Assembly: GCA_025923975.1 (NCBI GenBank)
Contig: JAICEV010000043.1
Location: 1 to 13,282, forward strand
Direction of reading: 5' to 3'
From: Propionibacteriaceae bacterium
Lineage (GTDB): Bacteria > Actinomycetota > Actinomycetes > Propionibacteriales > Propionibacteriaceae
Length of the DNA: 13,282 bases
Within the stretch, counting starts at the first letter, position 1. The number at the start of each line of letters is the position of its first letter. Positions 7,167 through 13,282 of the stretch are shown one piece after another. The position numbers and the translations under genes are program-made. Under the pieces are notes generated by a model, which was not told where the DNA came from, searched no databases, and saw only the letters and a list, made by a program, of their open reading frames with translations.

Positions 7167-7280
7167 TGCCGGGTGCCGGGAAAACCTAAGATGCTTGAGA
7201 CTTGGGGCGCACAAAGTCATGCGGACCGTCAAACCCGGCCACAACGTTTTCCCGGCACCCGGCAGCGTTCACGACCGCGT
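7167..7280 (+). repeat. Structured repeat element, copy 2 (plus orientation): 19-bp perfect stem plus probable pseudoknot
   Basis: The outer stem pairs 7167-7185 with 7246-7264, 19 of 19 bases, again ending in GAAAAC/GTTTTC. After the 5' arm come CTAAGATGC (7186-7194) and a 51-nt segment (7195-7245), the same length as in copy 1. These 51 positions align without gaps to copy 1 with 32 identities, strongest near the 3' arm (CAAACCCG.CCAC.AC). Loop bases ATGCGGACCGT (7219-7229) can pair with ACGACCGCGT (7271-7280) through about nine pairs, one a wobble, and a small internal loop. The same loop position is used for the copy 1 pseudoknot. The element ends 12 nt before the ruvX start codon. Confidence 0.8.
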
Positions 7281-7292
7281 CTGCGCTGTTCG

Positions 7293-7823
7293 ATGAGCGC
7301 GAGCTTCCGGCGTGGTGTGCGCCTTGCAATCGACTGGGGGGATGCGCGGATTGGGGTGGCAGCGTGTGATCCCCATGGGACGCTCGCGTATCCGCTGACA
7401 ACGGTGCGGGCCGGAGCAGGTGAGATTGATCAGCTCGCGGCTGTGGTCGCTGACTACGATCCGATCGAGGTACTTGTGGGCTGGCCACGGAGTTTGAGTG
7501 GTGGTGAGGGTCCGGCGGCAGCGAAGGCCCGGGAGCGGGCAGAACGGCTGGCTGAAGTGATCGGGGCACCGGTCCGGTTGGTTGACGAGCGGCTTACGAC
7601 CGTGACTGCATCGCAGCGGCTGCGGGAGGGCGGCAAGAGGGCCAAGGAGCAGCGGGAGTTGATCGATGCGGCGGCGGCGGTCGCCATTCTTGAGCAGGCA
7701 CTGGCATTCGAGCAATCCCAGGAAAAGCCGGCCGGGGAGCTAGTATCAGCACCTGGCGGCCCGGTCACCAACGGGCCGGACCTGCCTGGCGATGCAGGGC
7801 AGGAGAGGCCTCGGCAGACCTGA
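7293..7823 (+). CDS. ruvX: RuvX/YqgF-family RNase H-fold nuclease (putative Holliday-junction resolvase / pre-16S rRNA nuclease)
   Basis: A 176-residue RNase H-fold protein of the YqgF family, linked in other bacteria to 16S rRNA 5'-end maturation and, in mycobacteria, to Holliday-junction cleavage. The expected acidic residues are present: Asp14 in LAIDWGDARIGVA, Glu99 in DERLTT and Asp125 in LIDAAAAVAIL. The VGWP motif (62-65) corresponds to the usual VGLP. The last 40 or so residues (from about 138) are a Pro/Gly-rich tail beyond the common core. I chose ATG 7293 (MSASFRRGVRLAIDWG) although no Shine-Dalgarno is visible; GTG 7317 is an alternative nearer the conserved core. ATG 7191 is in frame too, but lies inside the structured repeat. 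The product leads a tightly packed run with mltG and aroE. Confidence 0.92.
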   Translation: MSASFRRGVRLAIDWGDARIGVAACDPHGTLAYPLTTVRAGAGEIDQLAAVVADYDPIEVLVGWPRSLSGGEGPAAAKARERAERLAEVIGAPVRLVDERLTTVTASQRLREGGKRAKEQRELIDAAAAVAILEQALAFEQSQEKPAGELVSAPGGPVTNGPDLPGDAGQERPRQT

Positions 7824-7838
7824 GGGAGATCAGCCAGC

Positions 7839-8960
7839 GTGTCATCGATGCTCGACCCGGAGGTCAAGCCGAGTCAGGCCCAAGAGATCGCGCGCACCGC
7901 CAAGGGTTGCCTCGCCGTCTTTGTTGCGGCGGCGGTGCTGATTCTCGGTGGGTCATTCGTCTGGGACAAAACCACCACCTTCTTGTCCACTTTTGGTGAG
8001 GTTCCCGACTACCCCGGACCGGGCAACACCAAGGTTCTGGTCGACGTCCCCGAAGGCGCCTCGTTGGACGTCATCGGCGGAATTCTCATCGAGAAGGACG
8101 TGGTCAAGTCGAAGAAAGCCTGGGACCGGGCCGTGCGCTCCGAGGAGCGAGCGACCAGTGTTCAGGCCGGCAGGTACCTCATGAAGACCCAGATGCAGGC
8201 CATCGACGCACTCCGGTTGCTGATCAATCCGGGTACCTCGAAGATCCGCCTGCAATTCACGATTCCAGAGGGACTCCGCCTCACTGCCCAAGTCGATGCC
8301 TTGGTGAAAGGCACCAAGATCAAGAAATCATCGTTTGAGAAAGCATTGGATAAGCCAAAGGCCCTCAAGCTCCCTAAATACGCCAAGAATCGACCGGAAG
8401 GTTTCCTCTTCCCTGACACCTACGAGCTGACTGCCGACTCGACGGCGACCTCGACCCTGAAGCAAATGGTCAGTCAGTACAAGTCGGTGACGCGCGAGAT
8501 CGAGTTTGAGGCTGATGCCAAGAAGCTCAAGCTGTCGCCGTACGAGGTGCTCACTGCGGCCAGCATTGTCGAACGTGAGGTGAACAGGGAGGAGTACCGG
8601 GCGAAGGTGGCGCGGGTCATCTACAACCGGCTCGCGAAGAAGCAGAAGCTGGACCTCGACTCCACAGTCGCCTACGCAGAGAACCTGAAAACCACCACGA
8701 CCACCAAGAAAGACCGAGCGAGCAAGTCGAAGTACAACACTTACCGATACAAAGGGCTGCCTCCTGGGCCGATCTCTGCCCCCGGCAAGGCGGCACTGGA
8801 GGCGGCAGCCAACCCTGAGAAGGGCAAATGGCTCTATTTCGTCACGGTCAATCTCGATACCGGGGAAACCAAGTTCGCTGAGACGCCGGAGGCCCACGAG
8901 AAGAACGTCGCGGAGTTTCAAGCCTGGTGCCAGGCAAACACCGGCCGCTGTGGCGGCTGA
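7839..8960 (+). CDS. mltG: Endolytic transglycosylase MltG
   Basis: A 373-residue YceG/MltG protein that cleaves nascent glycan strands at the outer face of the cell membrane and so ends peptidoglycan polymerisation. A short cytoplasmic N-terminus precedes one membrane helix (about 23-42, GCLAVFVAAAVLILGGSFVW). A LysM-like segment follows (VDVPEGASLDVIGGILIEKDVV), then the catalytic domain. The catalytic Glu is Glu245 in TAASIVEREV; the family hallmark NTYRYKGLPPGPISAPG starts at Asn300. The GTG start at 7839 has GGGAG ten bases upstream, overlapping the ruvX stop; an ATG nine bases later is less well placed. The extracellular part is strikingly Lys-rich compared with its neighbours. It overlaps aroE by 11 nt. 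Confidence 0.95.
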   Translation: MSSMLDPEVKPSQAQEIARTAKGCLAVFVAAAVLILGGSFVWDKTTTFLSTFGEVPDYPGPGNTKVLVDVPEGASLDVIGGILIEKDVVKSKKAWDRAVRSEERATSVQAGRYLMKTQMQAIDALRLLINPGTSKIRLQFTIPEGLRLTAQVDALVKGTKIKKSSFEKALDKPKALKLPKYAKNRPEGFLFPDTYELTADSTATSTLKQMVSQYKSVTREIEFEADAKKLKLSPYEVLTAASIVEREVNREEYRAKVARVIYNRLAKKQKLDLDSTVAYAENLKTTTTTKKDRASKSKYNTYRYKGLPPGPISAPGKAALEAAANPEKGKWLYFVTVNLDTGETKFAETPEAHEKNVAEFQAWCQANTGRCGG

Positions 8961-9780
8961 ACTCGGCTCGCTGGGTGACGTTCGTCGCTGCGCGGTTCTC
9001 GGCTCACCCATCGAACATTCGCTCTCACCGGCGTTGCACCGCGCTGCCTATGCCCATCTTGGCCTGAATTGGATTTACGACCGGGTTGAGGTCGATGAAA
9101 ACCAGCTGGCTGCGTTCGTTTGTGGGCTGGACGCATCGTGGCGCGGGCTTAGCCTCACCATGCCATTGAAGGTTGCGGTGCTGGAACTTGGTGAGGTGGA
9201 CCCGCTCGCCCAGCTGGCCGGCGCGGGCAACACGTTGGTCCTGGAAGGTGGCGAACGGTGGGTTTACAACACCGACGTAGGCGGCCTGACGTGGGCGGTT
9301 CGCCAAGTGACTACCGCGCTGCTGTCGCGGGTCACCATCCTGGGTGCCGGTGCCACCGCGAGGGCAGCGCTCATTGCTGCCACCGAGCTTGGCGCCGAGC
9401 AGCTGACAGTTGTGGCACGTACGCTCTCCCGGGCCGAACCGCTATGGGGGTTGAGCCAGAGCTTGGGCGTCGAGCTTGACGTTAGGCCATGGGGGGCTCA
9501 ACTTCCCGGCGCCGACCTTGTGGTTTCGACTGTCGTCTCAGGCGCTGCCGACACGATCGCGCGGGCGGTCTGCGACAGCGCCCGGCTGATCGTCGATGTC
9601 ATCTACCATCCGTGGCCGACTGTTCTCGCGACGACCGCGGAACGCGCCGGCTGCACGGTCGTCAGTGGCCGGGACCTGCTCATCGGTCAGGCGCTGCTGC
9701 AGATCGAATTGATGACTGGCCGTCACGTCCCAGCCGACGTCCTCTATGCCGCGCTGGAATCACGAGAGGCGGATCGATAG
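8950..9780 (+). CDS. aroE: Shikimate dehydrogenase
   Basis: A 276-residue AroE, reducing 3-dehydroshikimate to shikimate with NADPH in the shikimate pathway. The substrate domain shows VLGSPIEHSLSPALH, the catalytic Lys74 in SLTMPLKVA (usual NVTxPxK) and Asp109 in YNTDVGG. The nucleotide domain has the glycine-rich loop LGAGATARAAL. The loop that usually reads NRTxxR is ARTLSRAEP here, keeping Arg residues for the NADP phosphate. The C-terminus has GRDLLIGQALLQIELMTG, corresponding to the usual G..ML..QG...F..WTG region. The GTG start overlaps the end of mltG by 11 nt with no clear Shine-Dalgarno, so translation is probably coupled. aroC follows after 20 nt. Confidence 0.95.
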   Translation: MAAELGSLGDVRRCAVLGSPIEHSLSPALHRAAYAHLGLNWIYDRVEVDENQLAAFVCGLDASWRGLSLTMPLKVAVLELGEVDPLAQLAGAGNTLVLEGGERWVYNTDVGGLTWAVRQVTTALLSRVTILGAGATARAALIAATELGAEQLTVVARTLSRAEPLWGLSQSLGVELDVRPWGAQLPGADLVVSTVVSGAADTIARAVCDSARLIVDVIYHPWPTVLATTAERAGCTVVSGRDLLIGQALLQIELMTGRHVPADVLYAALESREADR

Positions 9781-9800
9781 AACGTGGAAGACTGCTGATC

Positions 9801-11003
9801 ATGCTCAGATGGCTTACGGCCGGCGAGTCGCACGGTCCGGCGCTGGTGGCAATCCTCGAGGGACTGCCAGCTCATGTGATCATCACCAGCGGTGATATTG
9901 CCGAGGCGCTGGCGCGTCGGCGGCTGGGGTTCGGGCGCGGCGCGCGCATGAAGTTCGAGGCGGACGCGGTCACGATTCTTGGTGGAATCCGCCATGGCGA
10001 AACCCAAGGCGGTCCTATCGCGATTCAGATAGCCAACTCTGAGTGGCCGAAGTGGCAATCGGTGATGGCGGCCGACCCCGTGCCACCATCGGAGCTCGAG
10101 GGCCAGGCCCGCAACGCGGCGTTGACCAGACCGCGCCCTGGCCACGCTGACTTGGTGGGAATGCAGAAGTACGACTTCGAGGAGTCGCGGCCAGTGCTGG
10201 AACGTGCCAGCGCCCGGGAGACAGCGGCCCGGGTGGCGCTGGGTCGGGTGGCATCTGCCTTTCTGCAGCAGGCGCTTGGTGTCACCGTGTTGAGTCATGT
10301 CATTGAGCTCGGTACCGCAAAGGCGCCCGCCGGACTGATCCCGACTGCAACGGACTTGGCTGCCATCGATGACGACCCAGTTCGCTGTTTCGACCCGCCT
10401 ACGAGCGCCGCAATGGTTGCTGAAGTGGAGCGGGCGCAGCAAGACGGGGACACACTCGGCGGTGTCGTGGAGGTCGTTGTCTGGGGTCTGCCGCCCGGTC
10501 TGGGTTCGCACGTGCACTGGGATCGCCGCTTGGACGCGCAACTCGCCGGTGCGCTAATGGGGATTCAGGCCATCAAGGGCGTCGAGGTGGGGGACGGATT
10601 CGAGCTGGCTCGCAGCCGAGGCAGCGCTGCCCACGACGAAATCGTGCCGGCTGAGCAGGGCATCGCCCGGGCATCGCACCGGTCTGGCGGGACAGAGGGC
10701 GGCATGAGCACCGGCGAAGTGCTTCGGGTCCGTGCGGCGATGAAGCCGATATCGACGGTGCCGCGTGCGCTGCGGACTGTCGACGTTGCTACGGGCGAGG
10801 CGAGCGTCGCCCATCATCAGCGTTCAGACGTTTGCGCCGTACCGGCGGCAGGCGTGGTTGCTGAGGCGATGGTTGCACTGGTCATCGCCAACGCAGTACT
10901 GGAGAAGTTCGGCGGCGACTCGGTGGCTGAAACCCGGCGCAACTATGAGAGCTATGTCAAGCAGCTGGCCGACCGCGGACTTCACGTGCGACCCCAGCCA
11001 TGA
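9801..11003 (+). CDS. aroC: Chorismate synthase
   Basis: A 400-residue chorismate synthase, which converts EPSP to chorismate with reduced FMN. All three family signatures are present: MLRWLTAGESHGPALVAILEG at the start, ESRPVLERASARETAARVALG in the middle, and HRSGGTEGGMSTG (from His293) followed by VRAAMKPISTVPRAL. GHADLVGMQKYDF before the second signature is also typical. The ATG at 9801 is where family similarity begins; the open frame extending back to 9489 lies over aroE and is a shadow. GGAAG lies ten bases upstream. The last four bases (ATGA) overlap the aroK start. Confidence 0.97.
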   Translation: MLRWLTAGESHGPALVAILEGLPAHVIITSGDIAEALARRRLGFGRGARMKFEADAVTILGGIRHGETQGGPIAIQIANSEWPKWQSVMAADPVPPSELEGQARNAALTRPRPGHADLVGMQKYDFEESRPVLERASARETAARVALGRVASAFLQQALGVTVLSHVIELGTAKAPAGLIPTATDLAAIDDDPVRCFDPPTSAAMVAEVERAQQDGDTLGGVVEVVVWGLPPGLGSHVHWDRRLDAQLAGALMGIQAIKGVEVGDGFELARSRGSAAHDEIVPAEQGIARASHRSGGTEGGMSTGEVLRVRAAMKPISTVPRALRTVDVATGEASVAHHQRSDVCAVPAAGVVAEAMVALVIANAVLEKFGGDSVAETRRNYESYVKQLADRGLHVRPQP

Positions 11004-11506
11004 GCGCCCAGGTAGTTCTGATCGGTGCCCCCGGTTCCGGCAAGAGCACCGTTGGAGCCATGCTCGCGGAACGCTTAGGCGTTGCCTTCCACGACGCCGA
11101 CGCGGTCATTGTGGAGCGGACTGGAAAGTCGATATCCGAGATTTTCACCGATGACGGCGAGGCGGCATTCCGAGGCCTGGAGGAGGAGATCACGGCGGAG
11201 CTTCTGGCACTGCCGGGTATCTTGTCGCTCGGCGGCGGTGCGGTGCTCTCCGCGGCCACCCGAGCAGCACTGAGCGACCATCGAGTGGTTTGGCTGCGAG
11301 TCGGGTTGGCTCAGTCGGTGAAGCGAGTAGGTCTCGATACTGCTCGTCCATTGCTCCTCGGTAACGTCCGCGGTCAGCTGTTGAAGCTGCTCAACGAGCG
11401 GGCCCCGCTTTACGCCGAGGTGGCAACGGAGGTGGTTGACACCGATAACACGACCCCTGCCCAGGTCGTCGAGATGATCATGAATGCGCATGTTGCCCAT
11501 AGCTGA
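11000..11506 (+). CDS. aroK: Shikimate kinase
   Basis: A 168-residue P-loop kinase that phosphorylates shikimate at the 3-hydroxyl. It shows Walker A GAPGSGKST (9-17), the shikimate-binding Asp34 in HDADAVIVERTGKSISEIF, Arg58 in AAFRGLEEE, the Gly-Gly-Gly turn (78-80), lid Arg116 in ARPLL and Arg134 in NERAPLY. Length and motifs are standard. Its ATG overlaps the aroC stop (ATGA) and no Shine-Dalgarno is obvious, so initiation probably depends on ribosomes finishing aroC. Its 3' end overlaps aroB by 23 nt. Confidence 0.97.
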   Translation: MSAQVVLIGAPGSGKSTVGAMLAERLGVAFHDADAVIVERTGKSISEIFTDDGEAAFRGLEEEITAELLALPGILSLGGGAVLSAATRAALSDHRVVWLRVGLAQSVKRVGLDTARPLLLGNVRGQLLKLLNERAPLYAEVATEVVDTDNTTPAQVVEMIMNAHVAHS

Positions 11507-12596
11507 GCCAGCTCGAATTGCGGTCGAGGCCGAGCGGCCCTACCAGGTGTTGGTGGGACACGGACTACTGGCTGAGGTACCCGTCTTGCTGGACGCCGGC
11601 GTACAGCGGGTCGCGCTACTGCATCCGCCGACGATGATCAAGACGGCAGTGCGGCTTGCGAACCTGTTGACGGCAGCGGGCCTGGAACCGGTCCGAATCG
11701 ATGTGCCCGACGCTGAGGCCGCCAAGAGCGTCGCGGTCGCCGAGCGGTGCTGGTCGATCCTCGGCAACGCTGGTTTTACGCGATCAGACGGCGTAATCGG
11801 TCTTGGCGGTGGCGCCACCACTGATCTGGCTGGATTCGTAGCCGCAACGTGGCTGCGGGGCGTGCGAGTGGTGATGGTCCCAACCAGCCTGCTGGGCATG
11901 GTTGATGCTGCCGTTGGCGGCAAGACTGGCATCAACACCGCTGAGGGCAAGAACCTCGTCGGCTGCTTCTACGAGCCGGTCGGTGTGGTCTGTGATCTTG
12001 ATCTGCTGGCGACGTTGCTGACTCCACATCTCATTGCCGGGCTGGCCGAGGTGATCAAGTGCGGGTTCATCGCAGATCCGGAAATCTTGACTATGATCGA
12101 ATCCGATGCGGTCGCAGCGGTACGCCCGGACTCGCCGCTGCTTCGTGATCTTGTGGAACGCGCGGTCTTGGTCAAGGCGCGGGTTGTCACAGCCGATCTT
12201 CGGGAGACTGCATCGACGGGGTATGCAGTGGGCCGGGAGCTACTCAACTATGGCCACACTCTGGGTCACGCCATCGAACGTCGGGAAGGCTTCGGATGGC
12301 GCCACGGCGACGCAGTCAGTGTCGGCATGATCTTCGCGGCTGAGCTGGCCCGACTCGCGGGGCGGCTCGATCAGGAAACGGCTCAGCGTCACCGACTGGT
12401 GCTATCGAGCGTAGGGTTGCCGACGAGCTACCCGGCCGACGCGTTCGACGACCTACTGCACACCATGGCGATCGACAAGAAGACTCGTGGTTCAACACTG
12501 CGGTTTGTGATCTTAAATGGACTCGCTAGCGCGGAAATCCTCGCTGCACCGGACCACGACCTATTGCGCGCTGCCTACGCAGCCGTGGCGGCCTAG
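11484..12596 (+). CDS. aroB: 3-Dehydroquinate synthase
   Basis: A 370-residue NAD- and metal-dependent enzyme that cyclises DAHP to 3-dehydroquinate. NAD-binding blocks are GLGGGATTDLAGFVAATWLRGV and PTSLLGMVDAAVGGKTGIN. The metal ligands are Glu189 (LAEVIKCG), His258 (NYGHTLGHAIE) and His274 (WRHGDAVSVGM). Between the conserved KARVVTADLRE and LLNYGH there are about six more residues (around TASTGYAV) than in the common form of the enzyme. The start could be ATG 11484 or ATG 11490; both overlap aroK. The gene ends the plus-strand run; the neighbour 3-dehydroquinase gene seen after aroB in mycobacteria is absent here. Confidence 0.96.
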   Translation: MRMLPIAEPARIAVEAERPYQVLVGHGLLAEVPVLLDAGVQRVALLHPPTMIKTAVRLANLLTAAGLEPVRIDVPDAEAAKSVAVAERCWSILGNAGFTRSDGVIGLGGGATTDLAGFVAATWLRGVRVVMVPTSLLGMVDAAVGGKTGINTAEGKNLVGCFYEPVGVVCDLDLLATLLTPHLIAGLAEVIKCGFIADPEILTMIESDAVAAVRPDSPLLRDLVERAVLVKARVVTADLRETASTGYAVGRELLNYGHTLGHAIERREGFGWRHGDAVSVGMIFAAELARLAGRLDQETAQRHRLVLSSVGLPTSYPADAFDDLLHTMAIDKKTRGSTLRFVILNGLASAEILAAPDHDLLRAAYAAVAA

Positions 12597-13225
12597 CTCT
12601 GACCGCGCTCAATGTTGAGGGTGGCAAGAAGGTCCTCATGAAGCTGGAACCAGACCGCGTGGCAGGAGTCGATCCCGATCCCGGCAACCCATGAGCCGTC
12701 TCCCAGGTCAGCGCGATCGAGGGCAGCGGAGAATCGGTCGGCGTAGCCGTCGAAACGATCGAGGGCGTTGAGCAGCTTCGCACACACGGGACGAAGACTG
12801 AGGTCGAGCCCTCCCAGGGCGTCGAGTACCCGCTCATCCCACGCCTGGTCGCTGTGGTCGTTGCGCGCCATCGAGTCGTCCCGGGTAGGCCGGATCTGCC
12901 AGTTCGTGATCACTTCAAGGAAGCTCTTGTTGAGCTGGTCGAAGTCGGAGTACGCGGTGGCGACCGCAGGTCTTGCGCCGGTCTGGTCTAGCTCGGCAGC
13001 GAGACGTCGCACGCCCTCGGCGCGGCCGGCGTCCATCAGTGCCCAACCCGAGATGTCCGCAAAACGCACGCGTTGGATCCAGCCGCTGGCCTCGAAATCG
13101 AGCAGCAGTTCCTCAGCGACAGCGGGATCCAGCCGAAATCGCCGAACCACCGCCGCACTGTCAGCCATGCCGAGAATCCGGACCGCGTGAAGCACGAGGA
13201 GGTCGGGTGGAGACGAATAACCCAT
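12593..13225 (-). CDS. Winged-helix (MarR-like) regulator-like protein
   Basis: A 210-residue protein. The N-terminal part (about 8-75) looks like a winged helix: LLVLHAVRILGMADSAAVVRRF, then a probable recognition region LDPAVAEELLLDFEASGWIQRV and a wing GWALMDAGRAEGVRRL. The rest is a helical domain (FLEVITNWQIRPT, WDERVLDALGGLDLSLRPV, RFDGYADRFSAALDRA) ending in GIDSCHAVWFQLHEDLLATL. I recognise the arrangement from uncharacterised actinobacterial proteins annotated as MarR-like transcriptional regulators; the ligand and target are unknown. I chose ATG 13225 (MGYSSPPDLL), with AAGG about nine bases upstream; the frame is open to 13273. It converges on aroB and the two genes overlap by four bases. 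Confidence 0.75.
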   Translation of the reverse strand: MGYSSPPDLLVLHAVRILGMADSAAVVRRFRLDPAVAEELLLDFEASGWIQRVRFADISGWALMDAGRAEGVRRLAAELDQTGARPAVATAYSDFDQLNKSFLEVITNWQIRPTRDDSMARNDHSDQAWDERVLDALGGLDLSLRPVCAKLLNALDRFDGYADRFSAALDRADLGDGSWVAGIGIDSCHAVWFQLHEDLLATLNIERGQS

Positions 13226-13282
13226 GCTCGGGACCTTAACCAAACCGGCGGCCGGGCTAAGCGCTGCGAGCACCGGGAGTCG

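Noticed and set aside
6940..7280. Insertion sequence or MITE with terminal inverted repeats
   Set aside because: The long arms differ between the two copies, no target-site duplication is evident and no transposase is present; transposed copies should share their ends.
6940..7280. Integron attC site or CRISPR repeats
   Set aside because: There is no attC-type GTTRRRY core pair, no integrase, no regularly spaced identical direct repeats and no cas genes.
6598..7296. Open frames spanning the alaS-ruvX spacer (plus 6922-7296, minus 7080-6598)
   Set aside because: They run through perfect inverted repeats, give Arg/Gly/Pro-rich translations and have no recognisable family; non-coding structure explains the sequence better.

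Overview
The window is a stretch of chromosome from a high-GC Gram-positive bacterium, almost certainly an actinomycete. The evidence is strong G/C bias at third codon positions, GTG starts, and a conserved actinobacterial gene order: rarA, two small membrane-anchored proteins, alaS, ruvX, mltG, aroE, aroC, aroK, aroB. The same backbone, with other genes interspersed, is familiar from mycobacteria and relatives. I cannot assign a genus from sequence alone.

Layout. The left edge (1-1181) holds the 3' part of a flavin oxidoreductase of the vanillyl-alcohol-oxidase/berberine-bridge type. It faces a convergent small SnoaL-like gene (1761-1312, minus). The 130-nt gap between them carries two interlocked perfect inverted repeats with pseudoknot topology. 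A 326-nt divergent region (1762-2087), rich in short repeats and one 18-bp palindrome, separates the SnoaL-like gene from rarA. The plus-strand run then continues with rarA (2088-3446), a DUF948 protein (3583-3981), a DUF6167-like protein (3981-4223) and alaS (4256-6925). After an unusual 367-nt spacer come ruvX (7293-7823), mltG (7839-8960), aroE (8950-9780), aroC (9801-11003), aroK (11000-11506) and aroB (11484-12596). aroB collides tail-to-tail with a minus-strand winged-helix regulator-like gene (13225-12593), the two sharing a CTAG stop palindrome.

Function. The backbone combines housekeeping tasks: replication-fork maintenance (RarA), alanine charging (AlaS), a YqgF-fold nuclease (RuvX), a peptidoglycan terminase (MltG) and four shikimate-pathway enzymes: DHQ synthase, shikimate dehydrogenase, shikimate kinase and chorismate synthase. 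From mltG onward the genes overlap or nearly touch, which points to one translationally coupled transcript. Dehydroquinase and EPSP synthase are not in the window.

Most unusual feature. The alaS-ruvX spacer holds two inverted copies of one structured element. Each copy has a long perfect stem ending in GAAAAC/GTTTTC, a conserved CTAAGATGC after the 5' arm, a loop segment of exactly 51 nt, and a loop-to-flank pairing that makes a pseudoknot. The outer stems and the pseudoknot strands differ in sequence between the copies, yet pairing is kept in both, perfect in all but one helix. That is the signature of a selected nucleic-acid structure. I do not recognise it as a known RNA family or mobile element. 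It is the best candidate here for something undescribed.
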